Of a stretch of DNA of 37,889 nucleotides, positions 1 through 7,720 are shown piece after piece; the first letter of the stretch is position 1; each line of letters starts with the position of its first letter. This stretch comes from Alistipes sp. GTDB lineage: Bacteria > Bacteroidota > Bacteroidia > Bacteroidales > Rikenellaceae. The position numbers were made by a program, and so were the translations under genes. The notes below the pieces were generated by a model that worked only from the letters and a program-made list of their open reading frames with translations, was not told the origin of the DNA and searched no databases. The stretch is from contig JAGAOZ010000022.1 of NCBI GenBank assembly GCA_017623505.1, forward strand, positions 1 to 37,889, in the 5' to 3' direction.

Positions 1-85
1 ACACATGTCATCAAATGCCTTAGTGTGACATCGGCCATATTGCGGTAAATGTTCCGCGGTAGAAATACGGTAGAAAAATATGGTG

Positions 86-104
86 AAAAACGGGTGTTTA
101 CCCG
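86..104 (-). terminator. Second intrinsic terminator after the BspA-like lipoprotein gene
   Basis: Read on the minus strand, a 5-bp CGGGT/ACCCG stem (91-95 with 100-104) with a four-base loop is followed by five U. It lies about 25 bases beyond a stronger terminator, so it would act as a backup for the 186-1694 gene. The stem is short. Confidence 0.4.
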
Positions 105-126
105 ACTTATCTGGAATATGGGTAAC

Positions 127-153
127 AAAAAAGCCGCTGAATTTCAGCGACTT
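127..153 (-). terminator. Intrinsic terminator of the BspA-like lipoprotein gene
   Basis: On the minus strand an 11-bp stem with one G-U pair (131-141 with 143-153) is followed by a U6 tract (127-132). It starts about 30 bases after the stop codon of the lipoprotein gene. Confidence 0.75.
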
Positions 154-185
154 CCTTATAGTTGACTCTAAATAGTTACAGTTGT

Positions 186-1694
186 TTATAACAAATCATT
201 TGCCGATGCAAAAGCAAAAGCTTCCCACCCAAAGGAACCGTAAGATATAGTATTTGGTGGGGTCATAGATTTACTATAAACAGTTGACAATTTTCTACAC
301 GCAAATGCTCTCCAATTAATAGTAACATCTCCAAGCGTTACGCTCCTTACATTGTCACATTCACAGAACACCTCTTTCCCGATTATGCCCATCTCTACTG
401 CAATATCTGTTAATCCATCGCAATTATAAAAAGCTTGATCACCTATCACCTCAATCTGATTACCGAATGTTACACTTCTAATATTACTACAATCATAAAA
501 TGCATATGCCGGAATAGATTTAACTTCATTTGGAATTATCAAATCTGTGACTAACTCATCATTTATATATAATTCACCTCCGCCTAACAATGGATTACTA
601 TGCCAACTGCTAAATTGAACATTGCACCAGGCTACAATATCACTTATATTAACTCTTCTTGATATGCTTGGGTTATTATAAAAGGCACTAAGACCTATTG
701 AAGTAATTGACTTAGGTATCTTTATTGAGTATAATGATTGGCAATTTTCAAATGCACTATCCTCTATTTGTGTAACTCCATCTGGCAAACTAATTATACA
801 AAGCGAAGTACATTCCATAAATGCTTCTGAAGGAATTTTTGTAATACTTGTAAAATATTTAAGCTCATCAAAATACACTATTTCCTTGTTTTTGCTAAAT
901 ACTGTGCCAATATCCGTGACAGCTGCAGCCTCTAAATACGACAACTGATAATCATTATTCGTATCCCAGTTTTTACAACATATTACCTTAACATTAATAT
1001 CCTCAAATTGGATATAGTCGCTATTTTGTTTCCTTAACACAAGAGATTGACCGTCACTTAAGTGAAAATACACGAATTCTTCATCCTGTGTGACATTTGA
1101 AAAAATACTATCACCATCTATTCCATCACTTCCATCTTCACCTGTTGCCTTACCAAGTTCCGTCCAGGTTGCACCCTCATCATACGACACATACCAATAG
1201 TCATTTTCAATCTTTATTCTTGGAGTTATCGCATTTATACCATCATTGCCATCTTGACCATCTTGACCAACTGCCTTGATTTTATTACCCTTTGCATCGA
1301 GTAGCCATTCGCCATCGACAGTCCAATAGTAAATTCCGTCGGTATCTTTCATCACTCCAATTTGTGGGGTGTATCCATCAGCTCCATCCTTGCCATCAGC
1401 ACCGTTGTAGATGGTAATTGTATCGCTGTGGGCAAAAGTGATGGTATAGCCAATAATTTCTCCATCTTTGTGTATTGGCGATACATTGGTTATATAGTCA
1501 TTCTTCTCCAACGCATTTACAATAGTCTGCAAGGCATTGATGTTGGTGTTAAGTTGTTTGCACAACTCCTCCAAAGCACTAATACGGTTTTCGTGATTTT
1601 CGAGTTTTTTCCAAATCTCGCTATCGTCAAACTTATCGCACGACGATACAAAAGCGGTTGCAATGATTGCGACCAAGAATAAAAGTTTTTTCAT
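186..1694 (-). CDS. BspA-like leucine-rich-repeat surface lipoprotein with DUF4988-type N-terminus
   Basis: The 502-residue product has a lipoprotein signal (MKKLLFLVAIIATAFVSSC, lipidated Cys19), then a predicted coiled coil at about 26-64. Residues 65-200 carry collagen-like GxDG stretches (YNGADGKDGADGYTP, GQDGQDGND) alternating with WTVDGEWLLD-type units, as in DUF4988 proteins. From about 225 on there are LRR_5/BspA repeats with the IPSEAFMEC, IEDSAFENC and IPAYAFYDC pattern. Such proteins are exported and anchored to the outer membrane, often facing outward for adhesion or glycan binding; the ligand cannot be read here. The C-terminus stops soon after a CRKLSTVYSKSMTPP segment and lacks the IYVP-type closing block common in relatives, so the gene may be slightly shortened (inference). 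Base composition is more AT-rich than most neighbours. It stands alone, behind a long structured leader and before two terminators. Confidence 0.88.
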   Translation of the reverse strand: MKKLLFLVAIIATAFVSSCDKFDDSEIWKKLENHENRISALEELCKQLNTNINALQTIVNALEKNDYITNVSPIHKDGEIIGYTITFAHSDTITIYNGADGKDGADGYTPQIGVMKDTDGIYYWTVDGEWLLDAKGNKIKAVGQDGQDGNDGINAITPRIKIENDYWYVSYDEGATWTELGKATGEDGSDGIDGDSIFSNVTQDEEFVYFHLSDGQSLVLRKQNSDYIQFEDINVKVICCKNWDTNNDYQLSYLEAAAVTDIGTVFSKNKEIVYFDELKYFTSITKIPSEAFMECTSLCIISLPDGVTQIEDSAFENCQSLYSIKIPKSITSIGLSAFYNNPSISRRVNISDIVAWCNVQFSSWHSNPLLGGGELYINDELVTDLIIPNEVKSIPAYAFYDCSNIRSVTFGNQIEVIGDQAFYNCDGLTDIAVEMGIIGKEVFCECDNVRSVTLGDVTINWRAFACRKLSTVYSKSMTPPNTISYGSFGWEAFAFASANDLL

Positions 1695-2018
1695 AGTAGT
1701 AAATTTTATTTGTTGAACATTAGTTTCAAATACAATTTACCGTAGCAACTCCTATGCGGTGGATTAATATAAAAAGAAAGTGTGGAGTTGATTTTCGAAT
1801 GCCTACTTGAGGGTTGTGGAATACCCGAACTAAAACAAACGATACAATGCCCCACACTTGGATAGTATGGGGTGTATGCACAAAACGTGCACAGCCGCAT
1901 AGCTATACAAGAAATGAGTGCCATTCGTTTCTCCCTTAGTTCAGAAAACTTCCACATTTTCAAGTAAGGAGTGCGAAAAACACCTTCGTAAAATATGTCT
2001 GCCGAAGTGCCTACTTCA
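1695..2018 (-). promoter_or_regulatory. Long structured 5' leader RNA of the BspA-like lipoprotein gene
   Basis: A well-formed promoter at 2025-2056 places the transcript start near 2018, about 325 bases before the ATG at 1694. The leader has nested complementary segments: an 8-bp closing helix (1895-1902 with 1752-1759), an inner 8-bp helix (1852-1859 with 1778-1785), an innermost GGGT/ACCC hairpin (1811-1814 with 1823-1826), and a side hairpin TGCAC/GTGCA (1877-1881 with 1887-1891). An 85-codon reading frame (1706-1963, minus) crosses it. It has odd composition, no recognisable domain, and reads through the helices. I favour a structured regulatory leader over a protein, but a leader peptide is possible. 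No Rfam family could be assigned by eye. Confidence 0.5.
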
Positions 2019-2024
2019 GCGTTA

Positions 2025-2056
2025 CAAATATACTAAATTTTGTGCAAATCAACAAA
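2025..2056 (-). promoter_or_regulatory. Bacteroidetes-type promoter for the lipoprotein leader
   Basis: Read on the minus strand: TTTG (2053-2056), a 20-base spacer, then TATATTTG (2025-2032), an exact match to TAnnTTTG. Predicted start is near 2018. This is the best-formed minus-strand promoter in the window. Confidence 0.7.
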
Positions 2057-2074
2057 TCTGCACCACGGCATAAT

Positions 2075-2105
2075 AAAAAAAGTGTTGCAAAATTTTTGCA
2101 ACACT
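2075..2105 (-). terminator. Intrinsic terminator downstream of upp
   Basis: A 12-bp perfect inverted repeat (2081-2092 with 2094-2105) is followed on the minus strand by U6 (2075-2080). It ends the hflX-upp transcript and sits just upstream of the next promoter at 2025-2056. Confidence 0.8.
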
Positions 2106-2130
2106 CTGTATAAATTATGAGGGTGTGTAT

Positions 2131-2177
2131 AAAAAGCGGGATTTCAAGGATGAGCACAACGCAGAAATCACCTTTTT
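2131..2177 (-). repeat. Imperfect inverted repeat immediately after upp
   Basis: AAAAAG (2131-2136) pairs with CTTTTT (2172-2177), and GATTTC (2140-2145) with GAAATC (2164-2169). The loop contains AGCACAACGCAG (2153-2164), the same 12-mer as at 12197-12208. On the minus strand the hairpin ends in U5, so it may also help terminate upp transcription. Confidence 0.5.
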
Positions 2178-2189
2178 AGGCATATCCTA

Positions 2190-2843
2190 CTACAACTTCT
2201 CACCAAAAGCCAAATCTCCCGCATCACCAATGCCCGGCACGATATACGAGCGTGAGGTTAGCTCCGCATCCAAAGCTGCGGTCCAGATTGTAGTGGTCTT
2301 CGCTGGTAGGTGCTTCACGGCATAATCCATACCCTGCTCGCTGGCGATGACCGCTGCCACGTGGGTATGTGCAGGCATACCGCACTTCTCAACCAATGCC
2401 TCATAGACCAAGACGAGCGACGTACCCGTAGCCAACATAGGGTCCACCAACAGAAGTGTCTTACCCTCTAAGTTGCACGATGATATATACTCCACCTTAA
2501 CGGTGAACTTACCACCCTTGCTCGACTTACGATATGCCGACACAAAAGCATTCGACGCATCGTCAAAGTAGTTGAGGAAGCCCTGATGGAATGGCAATCC
2601 TGCGCGCAGAACGGTTGCGATAACCACATCGTCAGCTATCTCCTCCACCACAGCCTCGCCGAGCGGAGTCTCAACAACACGACTCTTATAGTTGAGCGTC
2701 TTTGAAATCTCGTAGCTCATAATCTCGCCTATACGCTCGATGTTACGGCGAAAACGCATAGAATCCTTCTGCACCTCCTTGTCGCGAATCTGCGAGAGGA
2801 ACTTGTTGAGAATGGTGTTCTCCTTGTTAAGAATGTGAATCAT
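2190..2843 (-). CDS. upp: Uracil phosphoribosyltransferase
   Basis: This 217-residue cytosolic enzyme joins uracil to PRPP to make UMP in pyrimidine salvage. The PRPP-binding loop is LLVDPMLATGTS at residues 131-142, and the uracil-binding C-terminal segment IVPGIGDAGDLAFG is at 201-214. Length is normal for the family. The frame is open for 26 further codons upstream, but those overlap the end of hflX, have no family character, and the ATG at 2843 gives the usual N-terminus (MIHILNKENT). It begins 19 bases after the hflX stop, so the two are probably co-transcribed. Two hairpins follow (2131-2177 and 2075-2105). Confidence 0.95.
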   Translation of the reverse strand: MIHILNKENTILNKFLSQIRDKEVQKDSMRFRRNIERIGEIMSYEISKTLNYKSRVVETPLGEAVVEEIADDVVIATVLRAGLPFHQGFLNYFDDASNAFVSAYRKSSKGGKFTVKVEYISSCNLEGKTLLLVDPMLATGTSLVLVYEALVEKCGMPAHTHVAAVIASEQGMDYAVKHLPAKTTTIWTAALDAELTSRSYIVPGIGDAGDLAFGEKL

Positions 2844-2862
2844 AGTCCTATTTAGTATTGGT

Positions 2863-4074
2863 TTAATACAAGAAATTGTTAAACGGATAGCGACCCGAAT
2901 GTATCTCACGAACCATACCATACAAATCGGAACGCAGCTTCTCGATATTGAGTCGCTCCGCCGCCGAGATGAAGATACAAGGTGTGTTAGCCTTAGCTAT
3001 CCAGCTCTGCTTCAAATCCTCCAACGAGAGGTTTTTCTTCGTTGCCGGGGTCAGGTCATCCTCATCCTTCTTTTCGTAGGTGTAGGCGTCTATTTTATTA
3101 AATATAAGGTATACAGGCTTATCTCCCGCACCTATATCCTGCAACGTCTGCTTAACGACAGCTATCTGGTCCTCAAAACCCGGATGTGAAATATCGACAA
3201 CGTGCAGCAACAAGTCAGCCTCACGCACCTCGTCGAGTGTCGATTTGAACGACTCGATAAGCTGTGTAGGAAGCTTACGGATGAAACCGACGGTATCCGA
3301 CATCAGAAATGGCAGATTATCAAACACCACCTTACGCACCGTAGTATCCAACGTCGCAAAGAGCTTATTCTCGGCAAAGACCTCACTCTTCGAGATAAGA
3401 TTCATCAGCGTAGATTTACCCACATTGGTATATCCCACCAACGCCACACGCACCATAGAGCCGCGGTTGGAACGCTGCACAGCCATCTGCTTGTCGATTT
3501 TCGAGAGGTCCTCCTTAAGTTTGGTTATACGGTTACGCACGATACGTCTATCGGTCTCAATCTCACGCTCTCCGGCACCACCACGCGTTCCCGTGCCTCC
3601 TCGCTGACGCTCAAGGTGGGTCCACATACCTGCCAGACGAGGCAACATATACTCATACTGAGCCAGCTGCACCTGCGTTTTAGCATACGCAGTACGTGCA
3701 CGCGAGAGGAAGATATCCAAAATAAGACGTGTACGGTCCAGCAGTCGGCAAGGCATCTCCTTCTCGATATTACGCGTCTGTGCGGGCGAGAGCTCGTCAT
3801 CGAATATCACAACATCTATCTCGTTCTGCTCGCAATATTGAGCTATCTCCTCCAACTTACCCGGTCCAACGTATATTCGCGACGAGGGTTGTGGCAGTCG
3901 CTGCGTAAAACGTTTGACGGTCACAATATCTGCCGTCTCGGCCAAAAACTCCAACTCGGCCAGATACTCCTCCGCCTGCTCAATAGGCTGACCATCGCGT
4001 ATCACAGCCACCAAGACCGCTCTTTCGCGCAAATCCTCCTGCTCCTCAGGCTTATTTACAATCTCTTTCTTCAA
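2863..4074 (-). CDS. hflX: GTPase HflX
   Basis: HflX is a ribosome-associated GTPase that rescues or splits stalled ribosomes under stress. Counting from a TTG start, the glycine-rich HflX motif RQRGGTGTRGGAGE is at about 156-169, the P-loop GYTNVGKST at 214-222, the G3 motif DTVGF at 260-264 and NKID at 326-329. The only upstream ATG (4110) lies inside the terminator hairpin of the preceding tonB-family gene and adds 12 residues of no family character (MWRDAFFLPFSV). I therefore prefer the in-frame TTG at 4074, giving 403 residues; if the ATG is used the product is 415. upp follows after 19 bases. No separate promoter is obvious. Confidence 0.9.
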   Translation of the reverse strand: MKKEIVNKPEEQEDLRERAVLVAVIRDGQPIEQAEEYLAELEFLAETADIVTVKRFTQRLPQPSSRIYVGPGKLEEIAQYCEQNEIDVVIFDDELSPAQTRNIEKEMPCRLLDRTRLILDIFLSRARTAYAKTQVQLAQYEYMLPRLAGMWTHLERQRGGTGTRGGAGEREIETDRRIVRNRITKLKEDLSKIDKQMAVQRSNRGSMVRVALVGYTNVGKSTLMNLISKSEVFAENKLFATLDTTVRKVVFDNLPFLMSDTVGFIRKLPTQLIESFKSTLDEVREADLLLHVVDISHPGFEDQIAVVKQTLQDIGAGDKPVYLIFNKIDAYTYEKKDEDDLTPATKKNLSLEDLKQSWIAKANTPCIFISAAERLNIEKLRSDLYGMVREIHSGRYPFNNFLY

Positions 4075-4087
4075 GACACTAAAGGGT

Positions 4088-4123
4088 AAAAAAAAAGCAT
4101 CCCGCCACATAAATATAGCGGGA
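4088..4123 (-). terminator. Intrinsic terminator of the tonB-family gene
   Basis: On the minus strand a TCCCGC/GCGGGA stem (4118-4123 with 4100-4105) with a 12-base loop is followed, after three bases, by U9 (4088-4096). It begins 15 bases after the stop codon at 4138 and overlaps the farthest-upstream ATG of the hflX frame. Confidence 0.78.
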
Positions 4124-4137
4124 CACTTATATCAAAA

Positions 4138-4830
4138 TTAGTTACGCAACTGGAACATAACCGGCAATGTGAACGATACACGTACCGGCTGGTTACGCTG
4201 CTTACCTGGAGTCCACTTTGGAGAAGACTGTACTACACGAATAGCCTCCTCAGAGAGTGATGAATCAGGTGACTGAATAACCTTAATACCTGTCAAACGA
4301 CCATCCTTCTCGATGACAAACTGCAAGGTTACACGACCGGTGATGTTGTTCTCCAATGCAATCTGAGGGTAACGCAACTGCTTCTGTACCCAAGCACGGA
4401 AGTCATTCAAATCACCGCCCTGGAATGTTGGCATGACCTCAGCCTTAATCAGCGGAGCATCATCCACGATCTCCTCCTCGTCCTCAACGATAGCGTACTC
4501 GTAATTTACATCCGAGCCATCGCCGAAATCGTCAAATGACATCTCTGTCTCAACCTTTGTGTCGTTTGTTACGACATCCAAGATATCGTTGAAGACCTTA
4601 ATCTCCACCTTCTGCTGTTGCTGTACCGGTGGCTTAATCTCCTCACGTGTAATAGGAATCTCCTCCTGCTCAACAATAGGAGCAGCCTCTCTGTTATCCT
4701 CGTAAACAACCTCCTTCTGAGTCCAAAGGAAAGCGCCCACGGTCAAACCCAGAGCAATAATCAAACCTATCAACAAAAATACGCCTCTCCATTCTCCGAG
4801 GTCCGCCTTTGGTGATTTTTTAATTTCCAT
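4138..4830 (-). CDS. TonB-family energy transducer
   Basis: TonB proteins carry proton-motive force from ExbB/ExbD in the inner membrane to outer-membrane TonB-dependent receptors. The 230-residue product has a short cytoplasmic N-terminus, one membrane helix (about 17-36), an acidic, proline- and glutamine-containing periplasmic spacer (about 40-130) and a TonB C-terminal domain (about 140-230). The last carries the Bacteroidetes hallmarks LRYPQIALE, GRVTLQFVIEKDG and a closing PVRVSFTLPVMFQ strand. The spacer is acidic rather than the Pro-Lys/Pro-Glu rod of E. coli TonB, which is common in this phylum. No exbB/exbD gene is adjacent, so it presumably uses a complex encoded elsewhere. It is a single-gene unit with its own terminator. 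Confidence 0.93.
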   Translation of the reverse strand: MEIKKSPKADLGEWRGVFLLIGLIIALGLTVGAFLWTQKEVVYEDNREAAPIVEQEEIPITREEIKPPVQQQQKVEIKVFNDILDVVTNDTKVETEMSFDDFGDGSDVNYEYAIVEDEEEIVDDAPLIKAEVMPTFQGGDLNDFRAWVQKQLRYPQIALENNITGRVTLQFVIEKDGRLTGIKVIQSPDSSLSEEAIRVVQSSPKWTPGKQRNQPVRVSFTLPVMFQLRN

Positions 4831-4879
4831 AGTTTAATCTTATTATTTTAACTTTGTTTCTTCACTTCGTATGATTCGC

Positions 4880-4887
4880 CAAACATA
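4880..4887 (-). promoter_or_regulatory. Candidate -7 element for the tonB-family gene
   Basis: TATGTTTG on the minus strand matches TAnnTTTG exactly and would give a leader of about 43 bases. A TTTG lies upstream but only 15 bases away, so the -33 element is not ideal. Confidence 0.35.
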
Positions 4888-5068
4888 CAACAATCTATCA
4901 ATCAAACAATTGTCCTACCGAAAGCTAAGGAGTGAAATCTCTCCACCCTCACCCTCTCACTACGTTTGGCGACTTCTCAGGTAACATATACCCGCAGTTA
5001 TCTTTGCAAATATAGGTATAAAAAATCAAAAAAGAGCCCTTTCGCAAGAAAATTATACAAAAAATTTT

Positions 5069-5076
5069 TACTTTTG
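5069..5076 (+). promoter_or_regulatory. Candidate -7 element for rlmN-rsmG
   Basis: TACTTTTG matches TAnnTTTG and would start transcription about 14 bases before the rlmN ATG. A second match, TATCTTTG at 4999-5006, is farther upstream. Neither has a well-placed TTTG -33 box. Confidence 0.4.
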
Positions 5077-5095
5077 TTGGCCGAGAGCAAAAGAT

Positions 5096-6127
5096 ATGAC
5101 AACGACAACAAAAAAAATGACACTCTACGGAATGACTCTCTCACAACTTAAACAGTTGTGCGAAAGGGAGGGTCTGCCCCGTTTTGCGGCATCACAGATT
5201 GCCCGCTGGCTCTACACTAATCGCATCAGTGACATTGATGCGATGACCAATCTTTCGCTCAAAGCACGCTCTATACTCAAGCAAAAATACGATTTAGGTC
5301 TTTCGGCTCCACTTCGCGAGAGTGTATCGCAGGACGGCACCAAGAAGTATCTATTCAAGACGAGTCAAGGCGAATACATCGAGTCGGCATATATTCCTGA
5401 CGCAGAGAGAGCAACACTCTGCGTATCATCACAGGCGGGGTGTCGTATGGGATGTAAGTTTTGCGCTACGGGTCGCCAAGGGCTGCAACACTCTCTTTCA
5501 AGCGCAGAGATACTGAACCAGATAATCTCTATCCCCGAAAGCTCCAAGCTGACAAATATCGTCTTTATGGGTATGGGCGAGCCATTGGATAATACCGATG
5601 AGGTGCTACAAACGCTTGAGATTATAACCGCCGACTGGGGCTTTGGTTGGTCGCCGACACGCATAACACTCTCAACAGCCGGCGTAGCCAAAGAGTTGGA
5701 ACGTTTCCTGAACTCATCGAAAGTCCACCTTGCTATCAGCCTCCACAACCCTTTCCACGATCAGAGAGCCGAGATTATGCCAATCGAGAAGGCGTACCCT
5801 ATTCACTCTGTGATAGATATACTGCGTCGCTATGACTTCACCTCACAACGTCGTGTATCGTTTGAGTATATTTTGATGGAGGGGCTGAACGACTCTCCAC
5901 GACACATAAAAGAGTTGTGTCGTTTGCTCGATGGAGTAAAGTGTAGAATCAACATCATCCGCTTCCACAAAATACCCGAGTCGCCATATTTCTCACCACC
6001 CGAAGCTCAGATGATAGAGTTCCGCAACGCACTCACAGCCAAAGGTATACAGACGACTATACGAACCTCACGTGGCGAGGATATTCAGGCAGCCTGCGGA
6101 CTGCTTTCAACCATGGAGAAACAATAA
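5096..6127 (+). CDS. rlmN: Dual-specificity 23S rRNA/tRNA adenine-C2 methyltransferase RlmN
   Basis: RlmN is a radical-SAM enzyme that methylates C2 of A2503 in 23S rRNA and A37 of certain tRNAs, supporting translational accuracy. The 343-residue product has the radical-SAM cluster motif C116-RMG-C120-KF-C123. It also has the two Cys used in the RlmN mechanism: one in LCVSS (C109) and the methyl-carrying/resolving Cys in AACGLL (C334). Length is normal. Start choice is soft: ATGs at codons 1, 8 and 13 are all plausible, and the conserved family region begins around MTLYGMTLSQLKQ. rsmG follows after 13 bases, so both are likely one operon of rRNA methyltransferases. Confidence 0.95.
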   Translation: MTTTTKKMTLYGMTLSQLKQLCEREGLPRFAASQIARWLYTNRISDIDAMTNLSLKARSILKQKYDLGLSAPLRESVSQDGTKKYLFKTSQGEYIESAYIPDAERATLCVSSQAGCRMGCKFCATGRQGLQHSLSSAEILNQIISIPESSKLTNIVFMGMGEPLDNTDEVLQTLEIITADWGFGWSPTRITLSTAGVAKELERFLNSSKVHLAISLHNPFHDQRAEIMPIEKAYPIHSVIDILRRYDFTSQRRVSFEYILMEGLNDSPRHIKELCRLLDGVKCRINIIRFHKIPESPYFSPPEAQMIEFRNALTAKGIQTTIRTSRGEDIQAACGLLSTMEKQ

Positions 6128-6140
6128 TATATTACACAAA

Positions 6141-6764
6141 ATGATTGCCCTGATAACAAAATATTTCCCAACTCTCAGCGAGCGTCAGCAAGAGCAGTTC
6201 GCGGCTCTTTACGACCTCTATGCCGAGTGGAATGCCAAGATAAACGTCGTATCACGCAAAGACTTCGACCAATTATATCTGCGCCATATTCTCCACTCGC
6301 TTGCCATAGCGAAAGTATGTCATTTCGAGGATGGGGCTAAAGTGTTGGATGTCGGTTGCGGAGGAGGTTTTCCGAGTGTTCCGCTGGCGATACTCTTCCC
6401 TAATGTGGAGTTCGTTTCGGCAGACTCTATCGGGAAGAAGATTACCGTCGTCAAGGGCGTCTGCGAGGGTGCAGGCATCACCAATATCGATGCACGTAAC
6501 ACCCGTGTCGAGCAGATTAATGAGCAATTCGACTATGTGGTGTCGCGCGCTGTGACCGAGATGGCAACCTTCGTCGGTTGGATATGGAATAAGATTCGTC
6601 GCGGGCAGAAAGGCTCTCTCCCAAACGGCATACTCTATTTGAAGGGTGGCGATTTGGAGGCTGAACTTGCCGCAACAAAACTCAAGTGGCAGCAGACCAA
6701 CATTTCGGACTTCTTCGAGGAGGAGTTCTTCCAGACAAAGAAAGTGGTCTACACCGCCCGATAA
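6141..6764 (+). CDS. rsmG: 16S rRNA (guanine-N7)-methyltransferase RsmG
   Basis: RsmG (GidB) methylates N7 of G527 in 16S rRNA using SAM. The 207-residue product has the SAM-binding motif VLDVGCGGGFPSVPLAI at 68-84 and the family segment YLRHILHSLA before it. The ATG at 6141 gives the family N-terminus; the frame is open further upstream inside rlmN, but that part is not conserved in character. It is the second gene of the rlmN operon (13-base gap). Its stop codon touches a 16-bp bidirectional terminator. Confidence 0.94.
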   Translation: MIALITKYFPTLSERQQEQFAALYDLYAEWNAKINVVSRKDFDQLYLRHILHSLAIAKVCHFEDGAKVLDVGCGGGFPSVPLAILFPNVEFVSADSIGKKITVVKGVCEGAGITNIDARNTRVEQINEQFDYVVSRAVTEMATFVGWIWNKIRRGQKGSLPNGILYLKGGDLEAELAATKLKWQQTNISDFFEEEFFQTKKVVYTAR

Positions 6765-6804
6765 AACAAAGAGGTCTTAGCCAAGCTAAAGACCTCTTTG
6801 TTTT
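6763..6804. terminator. Bidirectional terminator shared by rsmG and the facing glycosyltransferase gene
   Basis: A perfect 16-bp inverted repeat (6763-6778 with 6789-6804) has A-rich and T-rich outer ends (AAAACAAAG and CTTTGTTTT), so it works in both directions. It includes the last bases of the rsmG stop codon and the stop and final codons of the glycosyltransferase gene. Confidence 0.85.
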
Positions 6805-7709
6805 ACTCTCCACGCCAAAGCACAATATATTCGATGCACCGTCGGACGCATCCAACGTGGCAAAAAATTCAAGAACTTCAGTCTACGCATCAACTTGCGT
6901 GACAATTTATTATAGGAGAAGAACTTAGCCGCCTGCTTAGCTCGCTGCGTACCACCGCTGACGCTCTCCACAATAGCCTTACCCAACGCAACACGCGCTA
7001 TATATTCATTGCTCAAATCCTCTGCCTCAGCATCATACAGTTGCTCAAAGGAGTATATCGTCTGCTCAGGGCGGTATGTCGCTGCCGAGCGATTAGATGC
7101 TGCACGGGAATATACAACCAAAGGCGCCGGCAGGAATGCCACCTTAGCTTTTCGCGCCACCTTTGTCCATAGGAATTGGTCCTCGCCCATACGCATACCA
7201 TTCGGGAAGCCCCCCACATCAAGCAACACCTCACGCCGAATAGTCGCCGCCGAGGGTATCAGCACATATCTCTGCATCGACTCGGCAAAGAAATCCACCT
7301 CGCCCTCCACCTGTGGCGTGTCGGCCAGCACCATACTATCACCACTATCTACATAGAATGCTACTCCATACGCCCCACAGTCGGGATAACGAGTCATAAA
7401 ATCTGCAAGGCACTTCAAATAGTCGGGATGCCACCTGTCATCGCCATCCAAGAAGGCTACATACTCGCCACGCGAGAGCTCTATACCTCTGTTACGTGCC
7501 GCACTCACTCCGCGGTTCTGCTGTCGCACCAAACGCACACGCTCACCACCCACACGCTCCACTATGGCTGCACTACCATCTGTCGAGCCATCATCGACAA
7601 CAATTATCTCCAACGGCGGCAACGACTGCTCCAAAACCGAACGCAATGTGCGCTCAATCTCTGCCGCCTTGTTGTAGAGCGGTATCACTACCGATATGTT
7701 TACGTGCAT
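6786..7709 (-). CDS. Family 2 (GT-A fold) glycosyltransferase
   Basis: A GT2 glycosyltransferase that probably transfers a sugar from a nucleotide-sugar donor to a surface-glycan acceptor at the inner face of the cytoplasmic membrane. The N-terminus is classic: ISVVIPLYNKAAEIERTL, then the nucleotide-binding VVDDGSTDGS (about 37-46) and the metal-binding FLDGDD (86-91), with a downstream MRMGEDQFLW acidic motif. The C-terminus is basic and amphipathic (RRLKFLNFLPRWMRP), which may sit on the membrane. Donor and acceptor are not readable. I start at the ATG at 7709 (307 aa) because the likely transcript begins near 7717; an ATG at 7718 is the alternative. It is divergent from the DUF115-like gene. 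Confidence 0.88.
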   Translation of the reverse strand: MHVNISVVIPLYNKAAEIERTLRSVLEQSLPPLEIIVVDDGSTDGSAAIVERVGGERVRLVRQQNRGVSAARNRGIELSRGEYVAFLDGDDRWHPDYLKCLADFMTRYPDCGAYGVAFYVDSGDSMVLADTPQVEGEVDFFAESMQRYVLIPSAATIRREVLLDVGGFPNGMRMGEDQFLWTKVARKAKVAFLPAPLVVYSRAASNRSAATYRPEQTIYSFEQLYDAEAEDLSNEYIARVALGKAIVESVSGGTQRAKQAAKFFSYNKLSRKLMRRLKFLNFLPRWMRPTVHRIYCALAWRVKQRGL

Positions 7710-7720
7710 AGCCTCCATAG

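Noticed and set aside
1706-1963. 85-codon minus-strand frame, Cys- and Tyr-rich
   Set aside because: It runs through mutually compatible RNA helices in the leader, has no domain or signal peptide, and the stronger reading is a structured leader. Kept only as a note in the leader entry.
3202-4089. 295-codon plus-strand open frame antisense to hflX
   Set aside because: Low-complexity, His/Leu/Arg-rich translation typical of the shadow of a real gene; hflX on the other strand has every GTPase motif.
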